Shown here piece after piece: positions 12,368 through 24,800 of a stretch of DNA of 64,000 bases. The notes below the pieces were generated by a model. The model ran no database searches and was not told where the DNA came from. It saw only the letters and a list, made by a program, of their open reading frames with translations. The position numbers and the translations under genes are program-made. Each line of letters starts with the position of its first letter. The first letter of the stretch is position 1. The DNA lies in assembly GCA_002104945.1 (NCBI GenBank), contig MCFH01000036.1, forward strand, positions 448,001 to 512,000, given 5' to 3'. Origin of the DNA: Piromyces finnis (taxonomy: Eukaryota; Neocallimastigomycota; Neocallimastigomycetes; Neocallimastigales; Neocallimastigaceae).

Positions 12368-15300
12368 ATGGGTTTAGGCTTAATACATAACTTTCCTTTA
12401 TTATTTGGGAAGAAAACAATTGATAAAAATATTGCAAAGATTCAGAGAAAGAAAAAAGCTTTAATTACTTTTCAAAAGATTTTAAAAAAAACGTAATGTT
12501 ATTATTAATAATAATATTATTATATATGTATAAAATAATAGTACGTAGAATAACACTTATATTTATTTATTTATTATTATTACTATTATTCATAGTTTTA
12601 TTCTTTATATTATTGGTATAATATGGCTTCTTATATTGCCTTCAAAAATAGTACATAATACTTCAAAAACTCAAGAAAATGCATTATTAGCAGGACAAGT
12701 AAATATTTATAAAAATTGAAAAACTAGATAATTTTATTTTATATATGATAATAATATTCTTAATTTATATATTAAGGTTAATACTTATTATAGTAATTCA
12801 GAAGTTAATTTAGAAATGGAATATGCTGAAAAATTAAAGAATATAACCTTGTAATTATCAACTTATCAATTTCTGCTTTTAAATTATTTAGTATATATAT
12901 GCACATTATAGTATAGATGCAAATTTTTATTTCGAAATATTATTAATCTGTATAAATTAATCGATATTTAAATTCAATTTAATGTAGTTATCAACAATTT
13001 ATTAAAGAAGAAATGGAAAAATATGGTTTATTATCAGAAATTCAGAATTTTTCTTATAATTCTTCTATAGGAAATATGGTATAGTATTCATTTGTAAAAA
13101 ATATAGTAATTAAAATTGATGAAATATAGTATAATTGAAAAAAATTTTTTTATTTAAAAAGTAAAAAACACAAATGTTTAATACATTAATAATAAATAAT
13201 AATATAAACATCAATAATATAAATAATAAATAATAATAAAATTCTTTAATTAAATCATTAATACATTATATATTTCATTACTCTTTAGAAAATCAATGGT
13301 GCAAATGTTTATGGTTTATTTAAATCACCAAGAAGTGATGGGACTGAAAGTCTTGTACTTTCTGCTCCATGGACCTGCTCTAAAGATGAATGTAATAATT
13401 AATAACTATAATTATTGTAAATAATTATTAATTATAATATTGAAAATTTTACAAATTATGAATATTATTTAAATTTTATTTAGTAAATACTCATGGTGTT
13501 GCTTTTTTATTATCTTTAATGAGATACTTTATAAGTATGAGTTATTATTGTTATTATTCGTATTATAAATAATTTATATTTCCAAAATAAAATTAACTTA
13601 TTATTTGTAATTAGAACAAGCTTATTGGGCAAAGGATCTAATATTTATTGTATATGACCATAATACTGTTGGTGCTTCGGCATGGTTACAATCGTATCAT
13701 TCTATACATGATAATGGTATAATATCTTAATTTTTTTTTTTTTTTATAATAAATGATTTTCTTATTAATTAAGCAAATATACTAAATTATTATGTGTAAA
13801 TTATAAATTCTTTTTATAGATATAAAATACGAACCTTTGACATTTAGATCTGGTGTTATACAAGAAGCTATTAATTTAGAACTTTGTAGTCAAAGTGGTT
13901 CTTTTAGTTCATTGGGTTTATATTTTGGTTAGTATATATTTATAATTAATTTTAAGTTATTATTAATTCTTCGTTTTATTAAGGTAGAAATTTATTATAA
14001 TCATTATTTCATTAATCTTGATAGAAGGTTCAAATGGGCAATTACCAAATTTAGATATTGTAAATACTGTTTTTAAGTTAGCAAATTCCGTAAGAATACC
14101 AATATCAATTTTTGATTCTACTGTTCGAAGATATCAAAGATTAGATGATAAAACATATTATAAGGAATGTGCCAAGAATCTATTAAGAACAGCTAAACAT
14201 CAGCTTCATGGAATTCCATTAAAGGCACATGGTGTTTTTGTAAAGTAAATATTATAGTTCTAATATTTTCATAATAAATTTTAATTTCAGTTATATATTT
14301 AATAATAATTATTATTTAATTACCTTTGATACTAAATAAAACATAGATATAAAATTGACGCTATTACTCTTCATGGAAATAATCATAAAAAAGAAAGATC
14401 ATCTTTTGGAATAAAACCAATTGGAACGTTAGTATGATATAAAAATAATTGAAAATTACAATTTAATATATTATTAAATATATCTTTACTTTATTATTAT
14501 TATTTTTTTTTTAATTTAATAGATATACTGAAGGTTTAGTTCGAAGTTTTAATAATTTATTGGAAAAATTACATCATTCAAATCACTTTTATATGATTCC
14601 ATATTCTGGTTATATTCTTGATGTTGGTTATTTCTATCCACCAGTTGTATTATTAGTTGCTTTTTTAACAACAAATGTATGTAATATTAAGTAATTATAA
14701 TTATATTATTGAGATGACATATCTAAATTTATATATATTTTTATAAATTAGGCTTATTTAATATGGCTTGCTTCAGGTGATAAAGACCCATTACAACCTT
14801 TACCAGTAAATGTAAAATCTGTTCATATATATGATGCTAATAAACCAAAAGGAATTTTAATTGATACCTTTCCTGCTTTTTCAAGGAGAGATAGACCAGT
14901 AATTCAAGCTACATCTATTATTATCTTGACATTTGTTTGTGGTGCTTTATGTTATTTTATTCCATATATTTCATGGAAAATAATTAATATTTTTAATTTA
15001 AGTAAAAATATGGTAAATTAAAAAAAATCATTGTATATTAATATATATATTTTCCAGTTTAGATTATTAATTAAAACTTAAAATAATCAAAATGTTTTTA
15101 TATTATCATATATCATATATAATATATTAGTTATTTAGTTTAACTGTTATTTTATCATTAGTTTTAATTGTTGGTATATTAAAACCTTCTATACCATTTA
15201 TTAGAACTATGTTGATTCCTGATGAAGATGAGACACCAGATGAAGAAATAAGTAAACAACCAAAATCAAAAGAGCCTGTTCCAGATTGGCATTTAATAAA

Positions 15301-15673
15301 ATGTATTTCATGTTGTTTATTATGTTGTGTTTTAAGTACTTTTGGATTAATTAGCTATGGCTTATCTGTTCTTTTTGGTCTTATATCAACACCAGTATAT
15401 TCATTTATTCAACCAACTAAAAATCGTTTCCTCAATGTTGTTCAATTTATCGAACTTATCATAGTATCTCCTGTAGGAATATTATTTATAGCTTCTTACA
15501 TGGCTAAACTTACTCCAAATCAGTTATATTTAAATTTAATTCATGAAAGCGAACTTTATGGAACATGGATTTTACCATTTATTTATTTCTTCTATTTACC
15601 AATTAATATTTGTCATTTCATTATTTTATCAAGTCATGTAAAAAATGTGGATAAATCTATTAAAAAAGATTAA
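12368..15673 (+). CDS. GAA1: GPI-anchor transamidase subunit GAA1 (GPAA1), 13 exons
   Basis: Subunit of the ER GPI transamidase that joins preassembled GPI anchors to proteins; GAA1 has an M28-peptidase-like lumenal domain. Exons: 12368-12492, 12596-12698, 12777-12850, 12988-13078, 13289-13391, 13484-13534, 13615-13716, 13820-13927, 14025-14244, 14347-14427, 14523-14676, 14752-15012, 15131-15673; 671 aa, all joins in frame. A single N-terminal TM lies near residues 42-58 (ILYIIGIIWLLILP). The lumenal domain contains VYGLFKSPRSDGTESLVLSAP, the AYWAKDLIFIVYDH stretch and LELCSQSGSFSSLGLYFEGSNGQLPNLD, which are conserved GAA1 landmarks, followed by MIPYSGYILDVGYFYPP. The C-terminal half has several hydrophobic helices. 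Length is slightly above the usual 610-620 aa. Introns are 72 to about 210 nt. Confidence 0.93.
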
Positions 15674-16120
15674 ATATTTTAATAAAAAGACAAACAAATA
15701 ACCCTTTTATAAATAAAGTAATCATTTACTTATTGTAATGTAAATGTAACATTTTTTTTCTTTTCTATTAAATACCAATTATACTATATATATATATACA
15801 ACGAAACTACGTTTAAAAAAAAAATGAACAAAAATTCTTTATTTATTAATATATATGTATATTTTTTAAAAAAAATCATTAATTTATGATGCTTTATTAT
15901 TATTTATTAACTTTATTAATGAAAAATGATGGTTTTCTTAATATTATAATATTTAATGTGAAAATGAATTTTCTGTATATTATTATTAATTCAAATTATT
16001 TTTTTATATATATCGTTTTGAGGTAATAAACAAATTTACAATAAATAATAGAATTAAAAAAATTTTTTTTATATATAAAAGAGAAAAATATTGATAGTTT
16101 AATGATAGGTTAAGTTTTAT
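15674..16120. other. Convergent 3' region between GAA1 and PPP4R2
   Basis: 447 bases between the stop codons of two convergent genes. Only AT-rich UTR-like sequence and short TA runs are seen. Confidence 0.5.
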
Positions 16121-16828
16121 TTATTGAAAGATATCCATATCATTTGAATTTGTAGTATTTTTATCATTATTTTCATTTATTTTAGTATTATCATTATTAT
16201 TATCAGATTCATTATCATTTATTTCCATTTTATTATCTTTTTTAGTTTCAGTGGTGGTTTCATAGGTCATTGGCGTATCTTTAATTCCATCTGAATTATC
16301 ATTTGGTAGTGAACTTGGTGCCTTATTATTATTTTCAAAAATAGTGTCTAAATCAGGATTTTCAATTTTAACTTTTAATGGGTCAATAAGATTTTTTGTT
16401 TTAATATTACTATCACTATGAGAAATTAAATCCATTGATAAATCTTTATCGTTTGATGAAACACATGAAGTTACTAATAATACTTTTTCTATAGCACGTA
16501 AATATTTCCATACAGTTTTATGTTGTTCTTGATTTATTGTTGCTAATTCACACAATCTTTGGACTGTAAAGGGTGGCTCATCAAAGGAATCTAATATAGA
16601 CCATATACGCATTTGGAAATCTTCTATTGATTCACCATTTATTATTTGATTACTTGGATTATCTGATAATTTTTGTTCACATAATTGTTTTATTTTGAAT
16701 CTTAATAATTCACGTAATAAATTCCAATTACAAACTACTTCTGCTGTCATTGCTGTTTTTAGTAAATAGTCTTCATATATTTGATTCCATTGCTTAATTT
16801 CAACGTCTTGCATAGTTTCTTCAGTCAT
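16121..16828 (-). CDS. PPP4R2: Protein phosphatase 4 regulatory subunit 2 (PPP4R2-like), single exon
   Basis: Regulatory subunit of the nuclear Ser/Thr phosphatase PP4, linked in other eukaryotes to DNA-damage recovery. The 235-aa product has the folded N-terminal PPP4R2 region (about 1-125): IDDxxx-type elements are replaced by SILDSFDEPPFTVQRLCELA, matching the family core FT(I/V)QRLCEL, then KYLRAIEKVLLVTS matching FLRGIEKxxxVVS. The remainder is acidic and Asn/Asp/Thr-rich, as in other members. It is shorter than the human protein (about 417 aa) because of a shorter tail. The start at 16826-16828 is the first in-frame ATG after an AT-rich leader. The gene is divergent from the downstream methyltransferase gene. 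Confidence 0.82.
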   Translation of the reverse strand: MTEETMQDVEIKQWNQIYEDYLLKTAMTAEVVCNWNLLRELLRFKIKQLCEQKLSDNPSNQIINGESIEDFQMRIWSILDSFDEPPFTVQRLCELATINQEQHKTVWKYLRAIEKVLLVTSCVSSNDKDLSMDLISHSDSNIKTKNLIDPLKVKIENPDLDTIFENNNKAPSSLPNDNSDGIKDTPMTYETTTETKKDNKMEINDNESDNNNDNTKINENNDKNTTNSNDMDIFQ

Positions 16829-17669
16829 CTTTTATAGTTTTGTCTATATCTCTTAATATTGGTTTATTGGTTTTATTTTATTGATTAATTTTAAGTGTAT
16901 TTTTTATTTATGCGCTTTATTTAATTATTAAAAAGATTATTAATATTAAAATAATTTTTTTTATATTTACAATAAAATACTTTAATATAAATAATAAAAC
17001 ATATAATCATTTACAATTTTGTTTATGTTTTACTGTTTATAAATGATTAATATACAAATATAATTCTTATTTTAAAAAATATTTAAGTATAATTTTAATA
17101 ATTATTGTTAAACTTATTTAAATAAATTATGTAGATTATGTAGTATCATGAAAAAACATATTAATTTAATATTAATATATAAATAAATAATTAAATAAAT
17201 TTTAAACTAATTAAATGGATAAATTAATCATATATCTTAGGTACTAACCAAAGATTTTGAATAATACAAAATTTTTATATTTACGAAAAGTTAATATTTT
17301 ATTTTAAATTCAAAATATGATTGGTTATATTCTTTAATGGTAAAATAATATTAAATGTATTTTTTTTTTTTTTTTAAATTTTAAAAATCAATATCAAAAA
17401 AATTACTAGCAATATTCGTTAAGTTGCTTGTAAAAGGTACAAAATTAAAATATAAAAAGTATATTATAAATATATTTATAATATTGTTATATTATTAATA
17501 AAATAATAATAGTAATAAATATTTTTTATCTTTTTTCTTATTAACAACTTAGGAATCAAAAACAATATAAATAGCAATCGTATATAATATATCAAAGCAG
17601 TATATTTTAATAATTTTTAAATCATTGTAATTTATTTAATATTTTTTTTAATAATAAACACATATTAAT
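16829..17669. other. Divergent promoter region, PPP4R2 / NCL1
   Basis: 841 bases of AT-rich DNA between two divergent genes. No ORF or RNA gene is visible. It should hold both promoters; no specific element can be named. Confidence 0.5.
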
Positions 17670-19865
17670 ATGGGTAAAGGAAAAAAGTTTACTAGACGTG
17701 GAAGAAGAAAGGAATGGAAAGGTGATAATGAACATTCCGAAAAAGATAAGAATCAAGATTTTGGAAAAAGAGGTCAATATAAACAAATTGTAATGGAGAA
17801 TGCTGATTTTGAAAATTATTATAAAGGTCAAAATATAATCCCAGATCCAGAAGAATTTAAACAATTTATTGACATTTTAAAAAAACAACTTCCAGTTACT
17901 TTTAGAATTACAGGTAGTCGTAGTCATTGTGAAGAACTTAGAGATTCAATGATAAAAAACCACTTTTCAAAATTCAATAACAATGAAGGTATGGGTAGTA
18001 AACCAGAAGAAATAAAATGGTATCCAAATGGACTTGGTTGGCAAGTCCCAACTAGTCGTACTGAATTAAGAAAATCAGCTGAAACAGCTGCTTTTCATAA
18101 ATTTTTAGTTTCTGAAACAGAAATTGGTAATATTTGTAGACAAGAAGCAGTAAGTATGATTCCTCCATTATTATTAAATGTTCAACCACATCATTATGTT
18201 ATTGATATGTGCGCAGCTCCTGGTAGTAAGACTTCCCAAATTATTGAAGCATTACACAGTCAGGATACTGGAAATGTTGGTTCTATGCCAACTGGTTTAG
18301 TTATTGCTAATGATGCTGATTATAATAGAAGCTATATGTTAGTTTATCAATTAAAGAGATTACAAAGTGCCAACCTTATTGTAACTAATCACGAAGCACA
18401 ATTTTTCCCAAATATTTATGTTAAAAATTCTGATAAAACCTTCAACGTTCCAATTCAATTTGATAGAGTATTATGTGATGTTCCATGTAGTGGTGATGGT
18501 ACTTTAAGAAAAAATAAGATGATTTGGAAATCATGGTCTCCAAGACCAGGTAATGGTTTACATCCATTACAAAAGCAAATCTTTATTCGTGGTTGTCAAC
18601 TTTTACGTGTAGGTGGTCGTATTGTTTATAGTACTTGTTCTTTTAATCCAATTGAAAATGAAGCTGTTGTATGTGCTGTTCTTAATGAATGTAAGGGCAG
18701 TATTAGATTAGTTGATGTTTCAAAGGAATTACCAGGCCTTATTCGTAGACCAGGTATGACTTCATGGAAGTGTGCTGGTGAAGGTAATGTTCTTTATTCT
18801 TCTTATGATGAAGTCCCAGAAGCTGAAAAATCAAAGTTCGAAGAAACTATGTTCCCACCAAAGAATGTAACAGAATTAAATGTTGACAGATGCCTTAGAA
18901 TATTCCCTCATTTACAAGATACTGGTGGTTTCTTCGTTGCTGTATTTGAAAAGGTTGCTCCATTTGGTTCATTAGATCTATTTGAAAAGAAAAAGACTGA
19001 AAAGGTTCAATCTAAAGAAGTTGAAATGAATGGTGTTAAGGAAGACGAAGAAGAAATTAACAGTATTGTAGAAAATGATTCAAAAAGAAGAAAATTAGAT
19101 AATACATTCCAAGCTCATAAGGAATTACGTATACCAGAACCAAGTCAAAATAAGAATGTTAAAGTTTTTAGTATTGAACAACCATTTGTTTTCCTTCCAA
19201 AGGATGATCCAATCATTGAAAAAATTAAGGAATTTTATGGTCTTAGTTCAGAATTCCCACAAGAACAATGGGTAGTTCGTACTGAAGGTGAAAAATTCCG
19301 TACTGTTTATTTCATATCTGACTCAGTAAAGTCGATTTTAAATTCTGAAGATTCTCATAGAATTTTAGTTGTTAACTCTGGAGTAAAAATGTTCTTTAGA
19401 AATGAGGGTGATGGTAATGTTAAATGTAGTTATCGTATCGTAAATGAAGGTTTAAATACATTATCACCATATCTTTCAGAAAAACGTATAATTAATGCTA
19501 CTTTAGAAGATTTAAGAGTATTGTTAGAAGAAGATTATCCACATATTAATGGTTTCACTGAAAATACTAAAAGTGCACTTGAAGGTTTGGATCAAGGAAG
19601 TTTTGTATTAAGATTTATTCCATCAGAATCTGACAATAACGATAACTGCTTGATTAGAACTAAGTTAGAATTACCAGTTTGGAAAGCAAGATCTAGTGTT
19701 AATTTATTAATGAAAAAGGCTGAAAAGAAATCACTTGCTTGGAGATTATTAGGAAAGGAATTAGAAGAAAAAAAAACAAGAAAAAGTGAAAATGAAAAAT
19801 TATCAAGCACTGAACAAACTTCAGAGCAAGTATCATCCGAGCAAAAAGTTGAATTACAAGAATAA
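17670..19865 (+). CDS. NCL1: tRNA (cytosine-5)-methyltransferase NCL1/TRM4 (NSUN2 family), intronless
   Basis: SAM-dependent RNA methyltransferase that makes m5C in tRNA. One open frame of 731 aa (yeast Ncl1 is about 684). The N-terminus is basic (MGKGKKFTRRGRRKEWK), fitting RNA binding or nuclear targeting. The Rossmann SAM motif VIDMCAAPGSKTSQI is at about 177-191. Both catalytic cysteines are present: motif IV VLCDVPCSGDGTLRKN (Cys 273) and motif VI YSTCSFNPIENEA (Cys 323). A C-terminal region of about 200 residues (PFVFLPKDDP, then EEDYPHINGFT) matches the NSUN2/Ncl1 tail. The lack of introns and visibly higher use of G/C-containing codons (GGT, CGT, TTC, AAG) set it apart from the intron-rich genes on both sides. 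The family is eukaryotic, so this does not by itself suggest bacterial transfer. Confidence 0.95.
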   Translation: MGKGKKFTRRGRRKEWKGDNEHSEKDKNQDFGKRGQYKQIVMENADFENYYKGQNIIPDPEEFKQFIDILKKQLPVTFRITGSRSHCEELRDSMIKNHFSKFNNNEGMGSKPEEIKWYPNGLGWQVPTSRTELRKSAETAAFHKFLVSETEIGNICRQEAVSMIPPLLLNVQPHHYVIDMCAAPGSKTSQIIEALHSQDTGNVGSMPTGLVIANDADYNRSYMLVYQLKRLQSANLIVTNHEAQFFPNIYVKNSDKTFNVPIQFDRVLCDVPCSGDGTLRKNKMIWKSWSPRPGNGLHPLQKQIFIRGCQLLRVGGRIVYSTCSFNPIENEAVVCAVLNECKGSIRLVDVSKELPGLIRRPGMTSWKCAGEGNVLYSSYDEVPEAEKSKFEETMFPPKNVTELNVDRCLRIFPHLQDTGGFFVAVFEKVAPFGSLDLFEKKKTEKVQSKEVEMNGVKEDEEEINSIVENDSKRRKLDNTFQAHKELRIPEPSQNKNVKVFSIEQPFVFLPKDDPIIEKIKEFYGLSSEFPQEQWVVRTEGEKFRTVYFISDSVKSILNSEDSHRILVVNSGVKMFFRNEGDGNVKCSYRIVNEGLNTLSPYLSEKRIINATLEDLRVLLEEDYPHINGFTENTKSALEGLDQGSFVLRFIPSESDNNDNCLIRTKLELPVWKARSSVNLLMKKAEKKSLAWRLLGKELEEKKTRKSENEKLSSTEQTSEQVSSEQKVELQE

Positions 19866-21812
19866 AAATGAAAAATAATTTATAGATAAAAAATATAAAA
19901 AAAAGAAAAAAAAAATTAAGATAAGAACAAAAAAGAAATGATTGAAGTTAAATGATAATTCTTTAAATAATAGAAATAACATATTTATATAATTTTTTTC
20001 TGTAATTTTAAATAAAATGACACAACAATAATTATTTATCTTTTTGAATTAGAATGAACATATTATAATATCAATTTAAAATAATCATATTAATTATAAT
20101 AAATACATATCATTTGTTATTAATAGTTAGAAATTAAATATAAAATTAAAGCATATTTTACTAGACATTTTATTATATATGAATAATTGATAAAATTGCT
20201 ATTATATCATGTACTATATGTAATTGTCTTGTATTATTCTTTATTAATATGTTACTGCTTATTAAAACATGATTTTTTAATTTGGGATAAAGTTTTTTCT
20301 TTTTGATTTTTTTTTTTTTTTTTTCGAATTTTGAATTTTTTATTCGTTAATATATTTGAATTAAAAATACTTATTTCAATATAATGTAAATATATTATAT
20401 ATATGAAGTTAACTCATATAAATAAAAATAATATATTATTAGTTATATAAAAATTTGTAAAAATTTAAATAGTAATTATAGTTTAGAATTTAATTTCATA
20501 TTATTTCTATCTATCTATATATATATTTTTTATTTTTAATTTTCGACTTCTTTTTTTAAAGAACAATTTCAATTAAATTTTTATATAAATTACATTTACT
20601 TTTAAAAATAGAGTGTAATTGATATAATAAAATATTAGATTAAATGTAATAATCAATGATTATTATATTAATGCTAAGAGTTAGTTCATAATGTTAAATT
20701 ATCAACATTATAACTTATAAATGACTTTATTTTTTTTCAGGGAGGAGAATAAATTTTAAATCAATTTTAAAATCTTATAATTTTCATTTACAAAAGATTA
20801 AAAAACATCATTAATATAAATAATAAATGCAATAAATTAAATAAACCTGAAAAAATTTAAATATACATAATATAATTTTTTATGTATAAAACTAAAACTA
20901 AAATAAAGAATATTAAAAAAATTAGAAAGTAAGAAGAAATAAACTAAATAAAACAAAAGCAAAAGTATATTTATTTTATTATAGTAGATAAATATTTCAA
21001 TATATAATTAATCTTGATATTATATGCCAAATATTAATGATTATATTCTATACATTTATAATTTATATTTATTATTTATATAATTTAATTAAATATTTAT
21101 AATGGATTAAATTAATTATACATGTCTTGGTGGAATTAAAATTTATATAAATTAATAACATACTTTTTAATACTTATAAAAGTAGAAGTAATAATACAAT
21201 AAAAACCAATATCAACAATATATCAATATATAAATTAACAAAAGAAAAAAAAAAATAAAAACATTGTATAATTAAAAATAAAAAAGAAGAAGAAAAAAAA
21301 AACAGTAATTACAAAATCCTTTAAAAACATTTATATTTATATAAACAATAACACCACCACCTCAACAACAATAAAACTAATTAATAAATAAGTAAACAAA
21401 CAACAACAACAACAACAACAATAATAAAAATTTAATTTGAAAGTAGTTTTTGTAATAAATTAATTTAACATTGAAATTATATAAAATAATACAAAAGATA
21501 TATGATAAATACTGTTCATTATATAAATGAATAATAAATATAATAATATAGAATTTGTCAATTTTTTTTTAAGTTTAATTGAATATAATACTAATATTAA
21601 TAATAGTAAAAAATTAATATATTAATTAAAATTTGTTTTTAATTAAAAAATAAAAAGACAAATTTCTAATTTAAGTTAAAAATAAAATAGAATTTTTCAA
21701 TTTTTATTTATATATAGATAACATACATACGGGTTTTTATAATCTTTCTTTCTTTTTTTCTTTTTCTTTTTTGTATTTTTAAAAAAATTCGTTTAATTAA
21801 TATATTATTATA
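19866..21812. other. Intergenic between NCL1 and Furry/TAO3, with CAA-rich leader
   Basis: About 1.95 kb of AT-rich DNA with the NCL1 3' flank and the Furry promoter. It includes poly(A)/poly(T) runs and a (CAA)n tract at about 21399-21426, probably within the 5' UTR. No gene is visible. Confidence 0.5.
21399..21426 (+). repeat. (CAA)n tract in the leader of the Furry/TAO3 gene
   Basis: About eight CAA units on the coding strand, roughly 400 bases before the start codon. A shorter CAA run precedes the HRI-like kinase ATG (6024-6040). Confidence 0.75.
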
Positions 21813-24800
21813 ATGCCAAAGAAATTACCAGTTAAAGATTATTCAAATTCTTCCGAGACATCTCCAAAATTAGTTAAAGTTCATAATTCTAAAGTACACT
21901 CATATTCTTATTCCAAAAGAAAAACACCTTCGCAATGTATACTACAATATTTATTTGCACAATTCGTAAAATCAGCTGAAGTTAAAATTAATGAAGCTCT
22001 TAATCATTCTTTGGTAAATAAAGATATAAGAATTTTAAAAATTTTTTAAAACATAATACTTTTTTTATGATAAAAATAAATGAATAATAAATAATAATTG
22101 ATTAAAATGTATATAATTGTTCCTTTTTGTCTATTGTATCCATAAAAATATGATGGATAAAGGATAGAGAAGTTGATATGGCTGTAGGTGTAAGAGAAGG
22201 AGATGATCCAAAGTTTGATAAATTATTATATTCATTGGGATCAGTATCTAAGCATTGTCCTAGATCGATGATTGATGCAATAATGACATGGAGAAAAGCA
22301 AGAAGTGATTCTTCAGATTTAATGAAATACGCAGAACTACAGTATATTTTAATTTAATTAAATATAGCTTATTATTTATTAACTTAGTAGTTCATTATAA
22401 TATTGGAATATATAGTAAATATATATATATATATATAATATAAAGATCAGGATATCCATACCCAGACATGAAAATTAAAGAAATAATGAAAGAAAGACGA
22501 TCTGTATGTTTTGAATATTTAAATAATATTCTGATAGAAGATATATAAGCAATTATTAATAATTTTAATTTTTATTTATTTTTTATTTATTATTATTTTT
22601 ATTATATAAATATAGTTAATTTCAAATTTTATACTGTGTCGTGTTTTAATTGAAATAACAAAGCAACTACAATCAGATCAACTTCCAGAGGAATTAGGTG
22701 ATAAATTAGAAGATATGGTTTTTAGTCAATTTAAAAACCTTGAACCGTAAATATTAAAAATTCAACTCAATTATTTAAATTTAATATATATTATATTATT
22801 AAAATATTGTTTTGTGTATAATAGAGATAGTATATCGAGATCAATTAATAGACAAACCAATGCTGATTTTTTTGCAGAGTTAATTGGTGTTATATCGAAC
22901 ATAAGGTATTAATATAAAACTATTATATATTATATTAGGATTATAATATATACAATATATAATATATTATAATTAATATATATTTATTTATGCTCAATAA
23001 AGATTTGCTTCCGTAAGTGATAAATTTAAGAGTGAATTAAATAAAGCCGTAAATGTATTAAAAGAAAGTAAGACAGAATTATTAATTCATAGTATGAGAT
23101 TCTTGAAGTTAAAGGTAATTAATTAATTATAACAAAATCTAAAGATAAAAATGAATGTTAATGAGTAAATAATTATATTAAATTAATATATTAATTATTG
23201 AAAGTTGTATCCCATGGAAGCTTTAGAAGATACAGCCGAGTTTTTACAAGTATGTTCAAATTTTTTTCAATCAGCACATTCTATTAAGATTAAACATGCC
23301 TATGCTGAAGTTTTTGTTGAATTACTTGATCCAATTGCAGCTGTAATTATTATAAGTGTAATTGACTATTTTTTTTCCATTGCTAAAATAATTTTATTGT
23401 TTTCTTGTATTTATTAAACGTTATAGGTTGCAGATGCTGAAGTTAATTTACCTATGTGGACAAAATCAATTGATCTTATTTATCCGAAGGCAACAAAGAT
23501 GATAAATAAGCCAAGACATTATCAAGTAAGTTTGAAAATCAAAAGAATACAAATATTAGGAGTTTTTATTTATTAAGTTTTTGAATTTGATTAATGTATA
23601 ATATAATATAGGTTGCTTATCCATTAGTGACAACATTATTATGTGTTAGTAGAAAAGATTTCTTTTTAAATAATTGGGTACCTCAATTAGAATTATGTTT
23701 CCATAAATTTAAAGACAAGTCATTAAAACACGTAGCTTTATCATGTGTTACAAGATTATTATGGGTTTATTTATATCGCTGTTCAGATTCTTCAACAAGT
23801 AATAGTCAGAAAAGATTAGATTCTATATTAAAAGTATTATTCCCTGTTAATAGAAAAATTATATCACCTTCTGAGACATCATTAAATTTATTTGTTCAAA
23901 TTGTATATTTCATAACTGCTAAACACTTAGAATATGGTTTAAACAATGTGATATTAATGCTTTTAAATTGCGAATCAGGAATAACCTCATTTTCAGGAGG
24001 TAATTCTAGCACTGAAAAATATATGAATATATCAAATGGTGTAGCAGGAACTATTGGATCATCACTATCTCAAGTTTATGGAGGTATATCAAATAATTAT
24101 GGAGATGATAATTTCTCAACAACAGGTAGTAATTCTAGTTTCCAGGCAACTACATCTTCTTCTGTTATTCCATCAGAAACAGATATTGCACCTGAAAGAA
24201 TTATCATAGGTATTCGTGCCTTTTTATTAATACTATCGGATTTGGAGGAAGTAGTCCTTCAAAATTATTCTTCAAACCCATCATATTTACCAGTATCTAA
24301 ATCGATGCCAAGCAATTTAACCTTAAGTTCACAAGTTGTAGTTGAAGGAAAAATCAATATACCATCCCCACCATTCCCAACAAGTGCATTGATTAACAAA
24401 TCTTCAAGGGAAGAGAGAACTGCATTTACTGGTGGTTATGAAGAACTTAGAAAAAACCAAAAGTTATTAAATAATATTGATTCAAATGGTAACATATCAC
24501 CTAAATCAAATTATTCAATTAATAATGTTATATCTTCAAAAGTTATAGCAAGATTTGGTATCTCTGTAAGAGATACAATTGATAGAGTTAACGAAGTTAT
24601 TGGTAGATTAGCATTATCATTAGAACAATCTTGTGGATCTTATTTAATTACTGATGAACGATTCTATTCATTTAATATTCCAATTATTAATTCATCTAAT
24701 AATAGTGTAATAACCCAAAGAAGACCAGCTTCTTCAGTAAATGGTGAAGGTAGAAATAGTAATGAAGGATTGAATAATACTATTGATTCACAATCACAAA

